From positions 1-14,324 of the forward strand of contig CAZULF010000055.1 in assembly GCA_964621215.1 (NCBI GenBank): a stretch of 14,324 nt of DNA, written 5' to 3'. Position numbers and translations under genes: made by a program. The notes under the pieces were generated by a model. It saw only the letters and a list, made by a program, of their open reading frames with translations. It was not told the origin of the DNA and made no database searches. Each line of letters starts with the position of its first letter. Within the stretch, counting starts at the first letter, position 1. The DNA comes from CAZULF01 sp964621215. Its GTDB lineage: Bacteria; Pseudomonadota; Gammaproteobacteria; UBA1113. Shown one piece after another: positions 5,721 through 14,040 of the stretch.

Positions 5721-5730
5721 TGGATTTTTT

Positions 5731-6297
5731 ATGACTATTTACACACCAAATATTCCCCAAACTGGCGATAACCCAAGCCAATCACAAGGTCAAATCCTAC
5801 AGAACTTTCAATCTCTTCAGGATGCCCAAGATAAAAACCATGTGACCTTGCAAGACATCACAAATCGAGGGCTTCACAAGTTTTTGCAAATGCCCGAACA
5901 AGGGTCAGATCCTGCGACAACTGCTAATATGGGGGCTTTTTACTGTAAAGATATTGGTGGCTTTACAAGAGGTGTTTTTAGACAAGAAAACAATGGTACG
6001 GTCATTCAAATGACTGGGATTGATCCCTTATCTGCGGTTACAGGTTATACCTTTTTGCCGGGCGGTCTCCTTATACAATGGGGAACAAGTGCAGTCAACG
6101 CTGCACCTGCTTCAACAAATATTGTATTTCCAATAGCTTTCCCTGCTAATTGTTGGAATGTCTCAATAACCCCAGTTCGAAACTCCACAAATGTAGATGT
6201 CGTTTATCTATCTGGTAAGAACACTATAAACTTCACCTGTCGAAATACCTCTAGCAGCGGTATCACTTCAATTAATTGGATTGCGATAGGTAACTAG
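5731..6297 (+). CDS. Tail fibre-like protein with gp53-type C-terminal domain
   Basis: The 188-residue product has an N-terminal part with TPNIPQTGDNPSQSQGQILQN and NFQSLQDAQDKNHVTLQD, typical of small phage proteins attached to tails, and a C-terminal domain from about 100 (GGLLIQWGTS, IVFPIAFPANCWNVSITP, INWIAIGN). The G-x-x-x-QWG ... FPxAFP ... WIAIG pattern is the trimeric C-terminal fold seen in tail fibre gp53-like proteins. A virion-attached fibre or fibre tip is likely. It stops directly before the next start (TAGATG), implying coupled translation with the nozzle-like gene. Confidence 0.65.
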   Translation: MTIYTPNIPQTGDNPSQSQGQILQNFQSLQDAQDKNHVTLQDITNRGLHKFLQMPEQGSDPATTANMGAFYCKDIGGFTRGVFRQENNGTVIQMTGIDPLSAVTGYTFLPGGLLIQWGTSAVNAAPASTNIVFPIAFPANCWNVSITPVRNSTNVDVVYLSGKNTINFTCRNTSSSGITSINWIAIGN

Positions 6298-8787
6298 ATG
6301 ACGCAACCCTTATTGATTGGTGGCTATGATATTGGAGTTCGCAAGGATCTAAAACCTTTTATGATCCCCGAAAAAGCCTTTGCTGAATTAATAAATGCTT
6401 ATGTCTTTCGTCAGAGGGTTAATCGAAAAAGCGGCTATAAAAAAATGGGTCGCTTAAGAAGGGTAATTTCCTCCCAAATTGTTGCCAACGTTTCGTTATT
6501 GGCTGGCGTTAACAATTTCAATTTATTTATCCTTTTGGGATTGCCGACAACCGGGCAATTGGAATTACCTACCATCACATCTATTGTCTTGGTTTATGGC
6601 GCTCAGACTTTAACCAATAGCTTAAACAATAATACATTTGTTATAGCCCCAGCCGGGAATATAACCGCAGCCACAGTTAATTATCTGACAGGAAACATCT
6701 CCATTACGGCAACGGCCCCAGCCGGGCCTGCAAACCTGACAGTTTCTTTAGCCTATTACCCCACACTTCCTGTTATGGGCGAAAGAACCTATGAGCAGGT
6801 GGCAAGAAACGCTGAAACGACCATCTTTTTTGATACCGTTTATGCTTATACTTATAACGGCTTAACTTTTTCTGAATTACCCTCTACTTTAGCGACTACT
6901 TGGTCAGGCACAGATTATCAATTCTTTTGGTCAACCACTTACGCTAGAGATTCAGCAAGCAATGACCTTTTTTGGGTAACCAATAACGTACAAGGATTGC
7001 ACGCCTATCAAATGACAAATATTGGAGGCGCAGCGGGTGGCCCTCCATCAACAGCTAACATAACTACAGCGACAGCCAATAACTTTCAAGTTGGGGACAC
7101 TGTTACCTTTGTTAACCCATCGGGTGGAATAGCCGCTGGGACAACCGGAACGGTTACAGGCGCGGGTAACCCATTTGCAGTATCGGTTAACGCCACCGGA
7201 GCTTTTACAAATGGCGCTTTTACAGGTTTAGTTATCGCCAATAGAGGCATTGCTCAAAATGTCAGTGGGGATGGCCTTCGATTTTATAATAGCGTCACCT
7301 GGGCTAATGCCAATCCTGCCGTTAATGGTTTAACCGTTGTTATGGGATGTTTGATGATTATCCCTTATAAAGGCAGACTTGTCTTACTTAATACCTTGGA
7401 AGGTAATACCGCAGGATCGGCTGTCAATTTCCCACAACGAGCTAGATGGTGTCAAAATGGAACCCCTTTAGATTTTGCTAATGGGTGGCGTGATGATGTT
7501 GTCGGAAGAGGCGGTTTTATTGACGCACCAACAGGCGAACAAATTGTTGGCTGTGGTTTCATAAAAGATCAACTTATTGTTTATTTTGAGCGCTCTAGTT
7601 GGGTATTGGCTTATACAGGCAATGAAATATTACCGTTTATATGGCAGCGTATCAATTCCGAATTAGGTTGCGAATCAACGTTTAGTTCTGTCTTATTTGA
7701 CAATCGTCTATTGGCTATGGGTAACATAGGGGTACACGCTGCAAATGGAAACACGGTATCTAGAATTGATGGGGATACACCCGATACTGTTTTTGAAATT
7801 CAAAATAAAAACCAAGGGCCTGAAAGAGTCTATGCAATCCGAGATTATTTTAAAGAGCTTGTTTATTTCAGCTATCCTTATTTGCCTGACTCTACAATTA
7901 GTCCTAGTGATTTTAAGTTTCCAAATAGGATTTTGGTTTACAATTATCGAAATGATACCTTTTCTTTTTTCGATGATTGTTTTACATGTTTCGGGTATTA
8001 CCAAAATCCTAATGGGTTGACGTGGGCAACCCTTCCTTATGGGTCATGGGCTGCTTGGACAAATCCATGGAATTCGGGATCTTCTCAAGCTTTATTTCCT
8101 AGTGTAATTGCAGGTAATCAACAAGGCTATGTTTTTAATTTTGAAGATATCGGTAAAATCAGCAATGATTTCTCTCTGTCAATTTCTGGCGTTACAGGTA
8201 ACACCATCACCTCAAACCAACACAATTTAGCTGTTGGGAGGTACATTTATATTGACGGATGCCTTGGTTTAACGGGCATCAATGGTGAAATCCGTTTAGT
8301 TATCGGAACCACCACAAACACAATAACCATAGATGGCTTGGCCCCTACTGGAACTTACATTGGAGGTGGAGAGATCAAACCTCTTTCAAACTTCACTATT
8401 TTGACAAAACAATTTACACCTTTTTGGCAAACAGGTAATCGTTTTAACTTAGATTCAATAAATTTTTTGTTAGACAGAACATCTGAAGGACAAATTGTAA
8501 GTGACATCTATTTAAGTTTGGGTAGAGATTATTCTTATAGCGATCCTGTAAACAATCCGGCTATACCCGGTGACAATACGGTTTCAACCTTTCCAGAACC
8601 CGGATTGCTTGGACAGCTTTTACAAGATCAGATATGGCATCGTCAGTATGCTTATGTCGATGGAGACACTTTTCAAGTGGAATTATCTTTAAATGACGCT
8701 CAAATGAGAGATTTAGTCATTAATGAATCCGATGTTGTCTTACATGCTATGCTGTTTATGTTTGACCCTTCAGGAGCTTTCCAATAA
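6298..8787 (+). CDS. Nozzle / P22 gp10-like tail protein (829 aa)
   Basis: This largest product likely forms the tail nozzle or DNA-stabilisation ring. The N-terminus (LINAYVFRQRVNRKSGYKKMG at about 31-51) resembles P22 gp10-type packaged-DNA stabilisation proteins. A shared module lies at about 102-160 (ATVNYLTGNISITA). Beta-propeller-like segments run from about 325 to 620: KGRLVLLNT, RARWCQNGTPLDF, QIVGCGFIKDQLIVYFERSSW, DNRLLAMGNIGVHAANG, RDYFKELVYFSYPY. A glycine/threonine-rich beta insertion occurs at 254-312, and an FCCH-like domain at 628-695 (HNLAVGRYIYIDG, INGEIRLVIG, TNTITIDG, YIGGG). The family level is inferred from propeller pattern and gene order. No frameshift is visible. Confidence 0.7.
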   Translation: MTQPLLIGGYDIGVRKDLKPFMIPEKAFAELINAYVFRQRVNRKSGYKKMGRLRRVISSQIVANVSLLAGVNNFNLFILLGLPTTGQLELPTITSIVLVYGAQTLTNSLNNNTFVIAPAGNITAATVNYLTGNISITATAPAGPANLTVSLAYYPTLPVMGERTYEQVARNAETTIFFDTVYAYTYNGLTFSELPSTLATTWSGTDYQFFWSTTYARDSASNDLFWVTNNVQGLHAYQMTNIGGAAGGPPSTANITTATANNFQVGDTVTFVNPSGGIAAGTTGTVTGAGNPFAVSVNATGAFTNGAFTGLVIANRGIAQNVSGDGLRFYNSVTWANANPAVNGLTVVMGCLMIIPYKGRLVLLNTLEGNTAGSAVNFPQRARWCQNGTPLDFANGWRDDVVGRGGFIDAPTGEQIVGCGFIKDQLIVYFERSSWVLAYTGNEILPFIWQRINSELGCESTFSSVLFDNRLLAMGNIGVHAANGNTVSRIDGDTPDTVFEIQNKNQGPERVYAIRDYFKELVYFSYPYLPDSTISPSDFKFPNRILVYNYRNDTFSFFDDCFTCFGYYQNPNGLTWATLPYGSWAAWTNPWNSGSSQALFPSVIAGNQQGYVFNFEDIGKISNDFSLSISGVTGNTITSNQHNLAVGRYIYIDGCLGLTGINGEIRLVIGTTTNTITIDGLAPTGTYIGGGEIKPLSNFTILTKQFTPFWQTGNRFNLDSINFLLDRTSEGQIVSDIYLSLGRDYSYSDPVNNPAIPGDNTVSTFPEPGLLGQLLQDQIWHRQYAYVDGDTFQVELSLNDAQMRDLVINESDVVLHAMLFMFDPSGAFQ

Positions 8788-9272
8788 TGACAACTTATTT
8801 ACCGAGTAATGCCTTATCAGCCTATTTGCAAACCTTCAGGAATTTCGAAGGAGATTCTGAGCAAGTTAAAATTTTATTGAATAACTCCTATAGGGATACA
8901 GCCGAGGCAGTCAATGTCCGCACTATCGGCACACATGATCTAGTGGAGGTGCAAGATGGCAATCAATATTTTAACCCTGTAGACACACAACGAAAGCGTT
9001 ATGCCTATAGGAAAACCTTCTCGATAGGGGCGATTACCGCTGGAACTACAAACACATTCAATCATGGGATCACCGGAATATCAATTGTAACTCATTTTTA
9101 TGGCGGTGTCATAACCGATGTTCCAGACTATCGACCTTTACCCCATCCCAGCACAACTGCCAACGCCAATATAGAGGTAATTGCAACTAATACTCAAGTA
9201 AATATCATTGTTGGGGCTAGTTCTCCAAATGTCGTCAGTGGCATTTTGGTTTTAGAATACTTAAAGAATTAG
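8787..9272 (+). CDS. Conserved small virion protein
   Basis: The start overlaps the preceding stop (TAATGA), so it is coupled to the nozzle-like gene. The 161 residues read LNNSYRDTAEAVNVRTIGTHDL, then a YFNPVDTQRKRYAYRKTFSIG segment, HGITGI, and end in VSGILVLEYLKN. A protein with this arrangement (AVNxRTIG, R-x-x-YRK-x-x-x-x-G, PHGI, LEYL) is common near tail genes of podovirus-like phages and is usually annotated only as a structural protein. The fold looks beta-rich after residue 70. It may cap or decorate the tail. Confidence 0.6.
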   Translation: MTTYLPSNALSAYLQTFRNFEGDSEQVKILLNNSYRDTAEAVNVRTIGTHDLVEVQDGNQYFNPVDTQRKRYAYRKTFSIGAITAGTTNTFNHGITGISIVTHFYGGVITDVPDYRPLPHPSTTANANIEVIATNTQVNIIVGASSPNVVSGILVLEYLKN

Positions 9273-9279
9273 GTGAATT

Positions 9280-9954
9280 ATGGCTAATTGGCTAACAAAT
9301 ACATTATCGGGGGCAATCGGAGGAGCGGGAGCAGGCTCTAGTTTTGGCCCTTGGGGGGCAGCTGCCGGAGGCGCTCTTGGTGGATTAGCCGGGCTTTTCG
9401 GCGCGGGAAAAGGTAAAAGTGATAGGGTTAAAAATTACTCCCCATACACTAAAGACCAACAAAATTTTATCGGCAATCAATTGCAATCCCTTGGGCCATT
9501 AAATGAGGATGCAATCAATTACATTCAACAGCTACTTTCGGAAGATCCGGAAGCACTAGCTGCTTTTGAGCAACCCTATTTAGATAAATTTAATCAAGAG
9601 ACAGTTCCCGGAATCGCAGAGAAATTTGCAGGTCTTGGCGCTCAAAGCTCATCTGGATTTAATCAAGCTATTGCACAAGGCGCTAGAGGTCTACAAACCG
9701 ATTTAGCAGCTCTAAGAGCTGGTTTAAAATCTCAAGCCTTAAATCAGCTCAATACAATGACCCAAACCGGATTAAAACCCATGAATCAACCTTATGTGAA
9801 AAAAGGAACACCGGGTTTATTTGATTCAATGGCGCCTCAAGGGATTACTAACTTACTTGAAATGTTATCAGAATGGCAACAATCTAAAGGAAGTAACGCC
9901 TTTAGTGGATTGGGCAACACTAGAAATCAACCCAATTTTAATTTTTGGGGTTAA
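9280..9954 (+). CDS. Putative DNA-ejection / internal virion protein with glycine-rich membrane segment
   Basis: The 224-residue protein opens with a Gly/Ala-rich hydrophobic stretch at about 8-43 (GAIGGAGAGSS, AAAGGALGGLAGLFGAG) suited to membrane insertion with glycine-zipper packing, followed by a mostly helical soluble part (DAINYIQQLLSEDPEALAAF, LAALRAGLKSQALNQLN). Short ejection proteins of podoviruses have this design and help build a channel through the host envelope. It begins a run of three such genes. AGGTGA at 9271-9276, overlapping the previous stop, sets the start. Confidence 0.6.
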   Translation: MANWLTNTLSGAIGGAGAGSSFGPWGAAAGGALGGLAGLFGAGKGKSDRVKNYSPYTKDQQNFIGNQLQSLGPLNEDAINYIQQLLSEDPEALAAFEQPYLDKFNQETVPGIAEKFAGLGAQSSSGFNQAIAQGARGLQTDLAALRAGLKSQALNQLNTMTQTGLKPMNQPYVKKGTPGLFDSMAPQGITNLLEMLSEWQQSKGSNAFSGLGNTRNQPNFNFWG

Positions 9955-9956
9955 AC

Positions 9957-11267
9957 ATGGGATTTACTCTTGAATCAAGACCTAATCCGCTGGCTTTACT
10001 TGGACAAGCAGCCGGGGACGCATCCTTAACCATAGGTCGTCAAAATAGACAAGAAAGGATTTTAAATAATGCTCTTGGTATGCTTAATAACGCTGACGAT
10101 GACCCTACTTCTTTTATTGGATCAATCTCAAGGTTAAGTCCAGATAATCAAAGGCTGGCACTTGGCGCACTCGACATAAAGCGTCAAAAGGCAGCCGAGC
10201 AAAAAGCGGCTTCTGAAGCCCAACAAATAGCCAATGCTTACGGTATTAAATATGCCCCTGGTATGACATCAAAAGATGTCCTTGAAAGAATCAAAGAAAA
10301 AGAAAAACTTGATAAAGAGGCTAGGGATCTTCAAACAGATCGTGCCAAAGCACAGCAATACGCTAAACAATTGGGGATTCAAGTTCCCGAAAACGCTACT
10401 GTAAAAGATGTATTTGATTATGCACGAGCTACAAAGCCCAGTAAAAAAACACAAGCTAGCCAGCCTATTGATCCTGAACAATTAGCAATTATTAGAAAAA
10501 TAAGAGAAACGCCAGAATATCAAAACGCCGACCCTTTAACAAAATATCAATTACTTACAGATAATGGGGTATCTAGAGAAAACGCTGAGTCCGAAGCTGA
10601 TATAGCCTCTAAACAATCAGAAACGCAAACAAAAGCCTTTGATACAGCTTATAAAGCTAATGAAGATTTCATTAACGAAACTACACAGACTTATAAAGCT
10701 TTCGAAACAGAAATGAAGCCTAGATTGCTTCAAATGCGTAATATCAAAGATAAAGACTTGGTTAGCCCAACAGCTGCCGTTTTTCTTGATACATTCGGTA
10801 TCCCATTGGGAGCTTTGCAAGATCCATCTAGTGAGCTTTATAATAAGCTTAGCCAAGACTTATTAAAGGGTTTACCTGAAACATTCGGTAGTAGAATTTT
10901 AAAAGTTGAAGTTGATAACTTCTTAAAGACAATTCCTCAATTAGTCAATAGTGCGGATGGACGGCGCATGATTGCAAGCAACATGCTTAAACTTGGGGAA
11001 ATGAAAGAAGTTTATTACAATGCTATGAGGAATGCTCAACAAAGTGCTTTGGAGAGCGGTAAATTCCCTAGAGATTTTCAACAAGCTGTATTCGATCAAG
11101 TCAAACCTCAGATCGACAGAATCAATAATGAATTTGTAAAACTATCAGACGTTAAACGTGTGCCTGAAGGAACCATTCCATTTTTTAATCCGAACGGTGA
11201 AATAGAATTTGTACCCAAAGAATTAGCTGAATGGGCTAGTGAGAATGGGGGGCGTCGTATATGGTAG
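9957..11267 (+). CDS. Putative ejection / internal virion protein, helical
   Basis: The 436-residue product is hydrophilic and helix-rich, with likely coiled coil around 70-135 (KRQKAAEQKAASEAQQIANA and EKEKLDKEARDLQ). Two short repeats, YGIKYAPGMTSKDVLERIKE and LGIQVPENATVKDVFDYA, look like copies of one helix-capping unit. A central region has PTAAVFLDTFGIPLGALQDPSSE. This composition and its place between two other ejection-type genes point to an internal protein delivered with the DNA. The ATG at 9957 is preferred: it follows GGGG at 9947-9950 by 6 bases, whereas an upstream TTG at 9945 has no comparable site and overlaps the previous gene. Confidence 0.55.
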   Translation: MGFTLESRPNPLALLGQAAGDASLTIGRQNRQERILNNALGMLNNADDDPTSFIGSISRLSPDNQRLALGALDIKRQKAAEQKAASEAQQIANAYGIKYAPGMTSKDVLERIKEKEKLDKEARDLQTDRAKAQQYAKQLGIQVPENATVKDVFDYARATKPSKKTQASQPIDPEQLAIIRKIRETPEYQNADPLTKYQLLTDNGVSRENAESEADIASKQSETQTKAFDTAYKANEDFINETTQTYKAFETEMKPRLLQMRNIKDKDLVSPTAAVFLDTFGIPLGALQDPSSELYNKLSQDLLKGLPETFGSRILKVEVDNFLKTIPQLVNSADGRRMIASNMLKLGEMKEVYYNAMRNAQQSALESGKFPRDFQQAVFDQVKPQIDRINNEFVKLSDVKRVPEGTIPFFNPNGEIEFVPKELAEWASENGGRRIW

Positions 11268-12688
11268 CTCCACAATGGGGTACATTTCAAACCCCAAAAG
11301 ATGTTAATCCACCCACACCCAATGATTATGGTGAACCTGAAGTTACAGAATATAAACCAGCCCCACAGTGGGGTAATTTTCTAAACCCTAATACGTATCA
11401 AGGAAAGGTCGAAAAAGAACAGGAAGGGTGGATAGATTATTTAGCTAGAAATTTAACCGCTAATACTTCTAGAAGTTTAGAACAAATAGGTGGTTTTTAC
11501 GGAAATATTGAATCTTTAGGAAGGGGTCTTCTTACTAAATATCCTGCAACAGGTGGATTGATTGGATGGGGAATATCTCAATTAGTTGGCCCTGAAAAAT
11601 GGAAAGAATATGTGGGAGATAAACAAATCCTTCCAACTTCCGAGGATTTTAAAAAAACCTCTGAAGAAATAACAAAAGGGTATACAAAACCTAAAACAGC
11701 CGGGGAAGCCGCTTTTCAAGAATTTACCGAAGATGCTACAGCCGCTCTAAGAGGGTTTGCTGGACGAGGTTTATCACGTGGAAAAATGGCTTTTAATACT
11801 CTTGTAACTCCAGCTGCCGCTAATGTTACAAAACAAACCCTCAAAGGATTGGGCTTTTCTGACGATCAGGCAAATATGGCAAAATTAGCTACTTGGCTGC
11901 CATTAACGCTCGCAGGAAATATAAATGCTTCAAACTATGCCTCTGATTTAATGCGTCAAGGTAGACAAGGTATACCAGCTTCTGTTCAAGCCGATGTTCC
12001 TAGATTAATGCGAAGGCTCGAACAAGTTGAAAGAAATTTATTAACATCTGATCCTCGATCTGAGTTAGCAAGACAACAAATTGCACGCATAAGAGACGAT
12101 TTAGCCGCTGGAAGAACTAATTCTCAAGCAGTTTTAGATATGTATGATGGAGTTAATGCCGCTAAAAGAAGCCGAGGTCTTTTTGATTTAAGTAAAACTG
12201 ATAGAAATTTTGCTAGACGTTCTATAGATCAAGTTAGAGATGTTGTTAGAGATGAAATAAGAGATATTGCAGCCCCCTATCCTGAAGCTTATAATTCTTG
12301 GAGAAATGGCGTACAAGCATGGGCTACAATCCATCAAAGCCAAGCTATGACTAATTGGATTGAATCAATGGCAAAAGGTCCATACGCTAAAATCTTAACA
12401 GGCCCTGCCGCTGGCTTGTTTGGTTTGAGCGGTTATGGTGCTTCTAAAATGCCTGGTTTTATATCTACAGGTGTTGGATATGCAATTCCTTCAGTTTATA
12501 AAGGCGGTCAAATTGTGTATCGCATGTGGAATAATGCACAATTAAGGAATTATTATTGGAATGCTGTAGAAGCGGCTTCTCAAGAAAATTTTCCAGCTTT
12601 TATAAAAAATTATGAAAAATTAAATCGTGAAATGGAATCAATCGACAAGATAGCAGCCAAAAAGAATAATAAAGATAAAAAAAACTAA
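11261..12688 (+). CDS. Putative ejection / DNA-transfer protein (475 aa)
   Basis: The gene overlaps the previous one by 7 bases. The N-terminus has a proline-rich segment with the motif APQWGxF twice, at residues 3-9 and 34-40. The region 60-115 has hydrophobic glycine-rich helices (GGFYGNIESLGRGLL, ATGGLIGWGISQLVG). The middle (240-345) is charged and helical, and residues 380-420 are again hydrophobic (LTGPAAGLFGLSGYGASKMP). The C-terminus is very lysine-rich (DKIAAKKNNKDKKN). Such amphipathic proteins following two shorter ejection-type genes resemble podoviral DNA-transfer proteins. No lytic transglycosylase motif was seen. The tail end faces the minus-strand gene with only 7 bp between stops and no visible terminator. 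Confidence 0.55.
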   Translation: MVAPQWGTFQTPKDVNPPTPNDYGEPEVTEYKPAPQWGNFLNPNTYQGKVEKEQEGWIDYLARNLTANTSRSLEQIGGFYGNIESLGRGLLTKYPATGGLIGWGISQLVGPEKWKEYVGDKQILPTSEDFKKTSEEITKGYTKPKTAGEAAFQEFTEDATAALRGFAGRGLSRGKMAFNTLVTPAAANVTKQTLKGLGFSDDQANMAKLATWLPLTLAGNINASNYASDLMRQGRQGIPASVQADVPRLMRRLEQVERNLLTSDPRSELARQQIARIRDDLAAGRTNSQAVLDMYDGVNAAKRSRGLFDLSKTDRNFARRSIDQVRDVVRDEIRDIAAPYPEAYNSWRNGVQAWATIHQSQAMTNWIESMAKGPYAKILTGPAAGLFGLSGYGASKMPGFISTGVGYAIPSVYKGGQIVYRMWNNAQLRNYYWNAVEAASQENFPAFIKNYEKLNREMESIDKIAAKKNNKDKKN

Positions 12689-12695
12689 GGGCATT

Positions 12696-12926
12696 CTATT
12701 TCCTATTCCTTTCTTCGATAGCGCATAGTCTGCCATGAAAATCTCTCATATCTTGTCTAATTGCCTCAATGACATCATGATTTTCATTATGAATTTGAAT
12801 AGATAAATTCCTGTTAGAATCTAATTTAGCATCCATGTGTCTAATATCGGCTCTAGATTCTGTACGATTCCAAATAAATAATCCCACAAAAGTTATAAAC
12901 ATTAATGAAAATTGAATCCAATCCAT
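12696..12926 (-). CDS. Small single-pass membrane protein with coiled-coil tail
   Basis: The 76-residue product starts MDWIQFSLMFITFVGLFIWN, a hydrophobic helix (about residues 3-19), and continues with a charged, heptad-like helix rich in Arg, Asp and Glu ending DFHGRLCAIEERNRK. No signal peptidase site is evident. The ATG at 12926 (reverse strand) is preceded by CAGG at 7-base spacing. A TTG further upstream at 12965 lies inside the predicted promoter and is rejected. It is the only complete gene on the minus strand and has its own promoter, which fits a separately expressed accessory gene (moron) or a lysis or inner-membrane component. A holin role is possible but has no specific support. 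Confidence 0.65.
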   Translation of the reverse strand: MDWIQFSLMFITFVGLFIWNRTESRADIRHMDAKLDSNRNLSIQIHNENHDVIEAIRQDMRDFHGRLCAIEERNRK

Positions 12927-12945
12927 AATTAACCTGACTTGTATT

Positions 12946-12965
12946 TTGTTATAAATATATAACAA
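12946..12965. promoter_or_regulatory. Palindrome overlapping the minus-strand promoter (candidate operator)
   Basis: TTGTTATA and TATAACAA form a perfect 8-bp inverted repeat separated by AATA. It covers the predicted -10 box and start region of the promoter for the small membrane protein gene, a typical place for repressor binding. No copy was noticed elsewhere in the window. Confidence 0.4.
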
Positions 12966-12982
12966 TTCCTTATCTTTTTCAA
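12954..12982 (-). promoter_or_regulatory. Sigma70-like promoter for the small membrane protein gene
   Basis: On the minus strand, TTGAAA (opposite 12977-12982) and TATATT (opposite 12954-12959) are 17 bases apart; each matches the consensus at five of six positions. Transcription would begin close to 12947, giving a short leader of about 20 bases that still includes the ribosome binding site. Confidence 0.6.
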
Positions 12983-13059
12983 TCCTTATTTTTACCTCTA
13001 TTTATTGGTCACACAATCGAAATGACACCTATGTTTAAAGAAAAAACACTAGGTGAAAT

Positions 13060-13755
13060 ATGTCTTATCAACCTGCTGCCCTTGGCTTTAATCCTCTTGC
13101 ATATGAAGGGGTAGAGGCTGTAAATCCGGCTAACGTTATTGTTGCTCTTCGCGCGCCAACCTCTAGCGATATTAACTTTCCTGACGGAACCATTTGGATT
13201 AATAAATCCAATCTAGCGGCTATAACTATTTATGAAAAAGCAGCCACAATCGCAGGTGTTGCAACATGGATTCAATTAGCGTCTTCTGCAAGTGGCCCAG
13301 GTACATTTACAAACTTAACGGCAACCGGAACCATTAATTTAAATGCCTCAGGTGCTGGGGTAACTACTATCGGCACAGGCGGAACTGGAGCTGTTGCCAT
13401 TGGCAACGCCACTGGTGGAACGGCTATTACGGGGCCTGCGTCTATAACGGGTAACCTATCTTTGACTGGAGCGGCAACACAATTTCGATTAGAAGGTGGT
13501 GCGGTTACAGACTTTATCGGTACAGCCACTCTGGCAGCCGGAACTGTAACGGTAGCAAATACAAATATTGCCGCAGGTGACAGAATTTTTATACAACGGG
13601 TTGCCGCTAATGCTTCAACTACTCTTGGAGAATTATCTTACACAATATCCGCAGGGGCATCTTTTACAATTACCTCTTTGATTTTAGGCACACCGGGTTC
13701 ACCGCAAACTGGCGATTTATCAACTGTAACTTACTTTATCGTAAGACAATTATAG
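13060..13755 (+). CDS. Fibre / adhesin-like virion protein
   Basis: The 231-residue protein has an N-terminal block (PANVIVALRAPTSSDINFP, GTIWINKS, ATWIQLASSASGPG) of the kind that anchors fibres to virions, a Gly/Thr/Ala-rich beta-repeat region at about 80-140 (GAGVTTIGTGGTGAVAIGNA), and a C-terminal domain (AGTVTVANTNIAAGDRIFIQ, ELSYTISAGASFTITSL, TGDLSTVTYFIVRQL) common at the end of phage fibre-like proteins. It probably contributes to host recognition. AGGTGA at 13051-13056 precedes the ATG. The 133-bp gap upstream holds the divergent promoter; no good + strand promoter was recognised. Confidence 0.6.
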   Translation: MSYQPAALGFNPLAYEGVEAVNPANVIVALRAPTSSDINFPDGTIWINKSNLAAITIYEKAATIAGVATWIQLASSASGPGTFTNLTATGTINLNASGAGVTTIGTGGTGAVAIGNATGGTAITGPASITGNLSLTGAATQFRLEGGAVTDFIGTATLAAGTVTVANTNIAAGDRIFIQRVAANASTTLGELSYTISAGASFTITSLILGTPGSPQTGDLSTVTYFIVRQL

Positions 13756-13763
13756 GGGTAAAA

Positions 13764-14033
13764 ATGCCAGCTGGAATCCCTGTATTACCTGACGTTAACT
13801 ATGGAACCTTAACCGTTAATTTATTTGATATTTGTCAAAAACAAGTGTCTTTAAACGGTGGAGGTGACCCGGAATATATCGGTTATACCATCTATCCTGG
13901 AGATCAAGACGATCAGCCTGTATGGATGATCTTTAAGCTTTTATATACCGGAACGGATGAAACCCAACGACAAATTCCCTTGAATGGCATTGGTTTTAAA
14001 TATGTCTGGGATGACCGCGCAACATACTTTTAG
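13764..14033 (+). CDS. Small hypothetical virion-region protein
   Basis: This 89-residue protein (GIPVLPDVNYGTLTVNLFD, IGYTIYPGDQDDQPVWMIFK, IPLNGIGFKYVWDDRATYF) is not recognised. It has alternating hydrophobic residues suggesting beta strands and no signal peptide or membrane segment. GGGG at 13755-13758, overlapping the previous stop, lies 5 bases before the ATG. It sits between two related fibre-like genes with gaps of 8 and 7 bp, so a fibre accessory or connector role is a guess. Confidence 0.5.
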   Translation: MPAGIPVLPDVNYGTLTVNLFDICQKQVSLNGGGDPEYIGYTIYPGDQDDQPVWMIFKLLYTGTDETQRQIPLNGIGFKYVWDDRATYF

Positions 14034-14040
14034 GTGAATT

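Noticed and set aside
9945..9956. TTG start for the second ejection-type gene
   Set aside because: The ATG at 9957 has a better placed GGGG and avoids extra overlap with the previous gene.
12927..12965. Upstream TTG start for the minus-strand membrane protein
   Set aside because: It falls within the predicted promoter; the ATG at 12926 has a ribosome binding site and begins the membrane helix directly.
13272..13529. Minus-strand ORF inside the fibre-like gene
   Set aside because: It is the antisense of the Gly/Thr/Ala-rich repeat, giving a low-complexity Pro/Val/Ala product, and has no support of its own.
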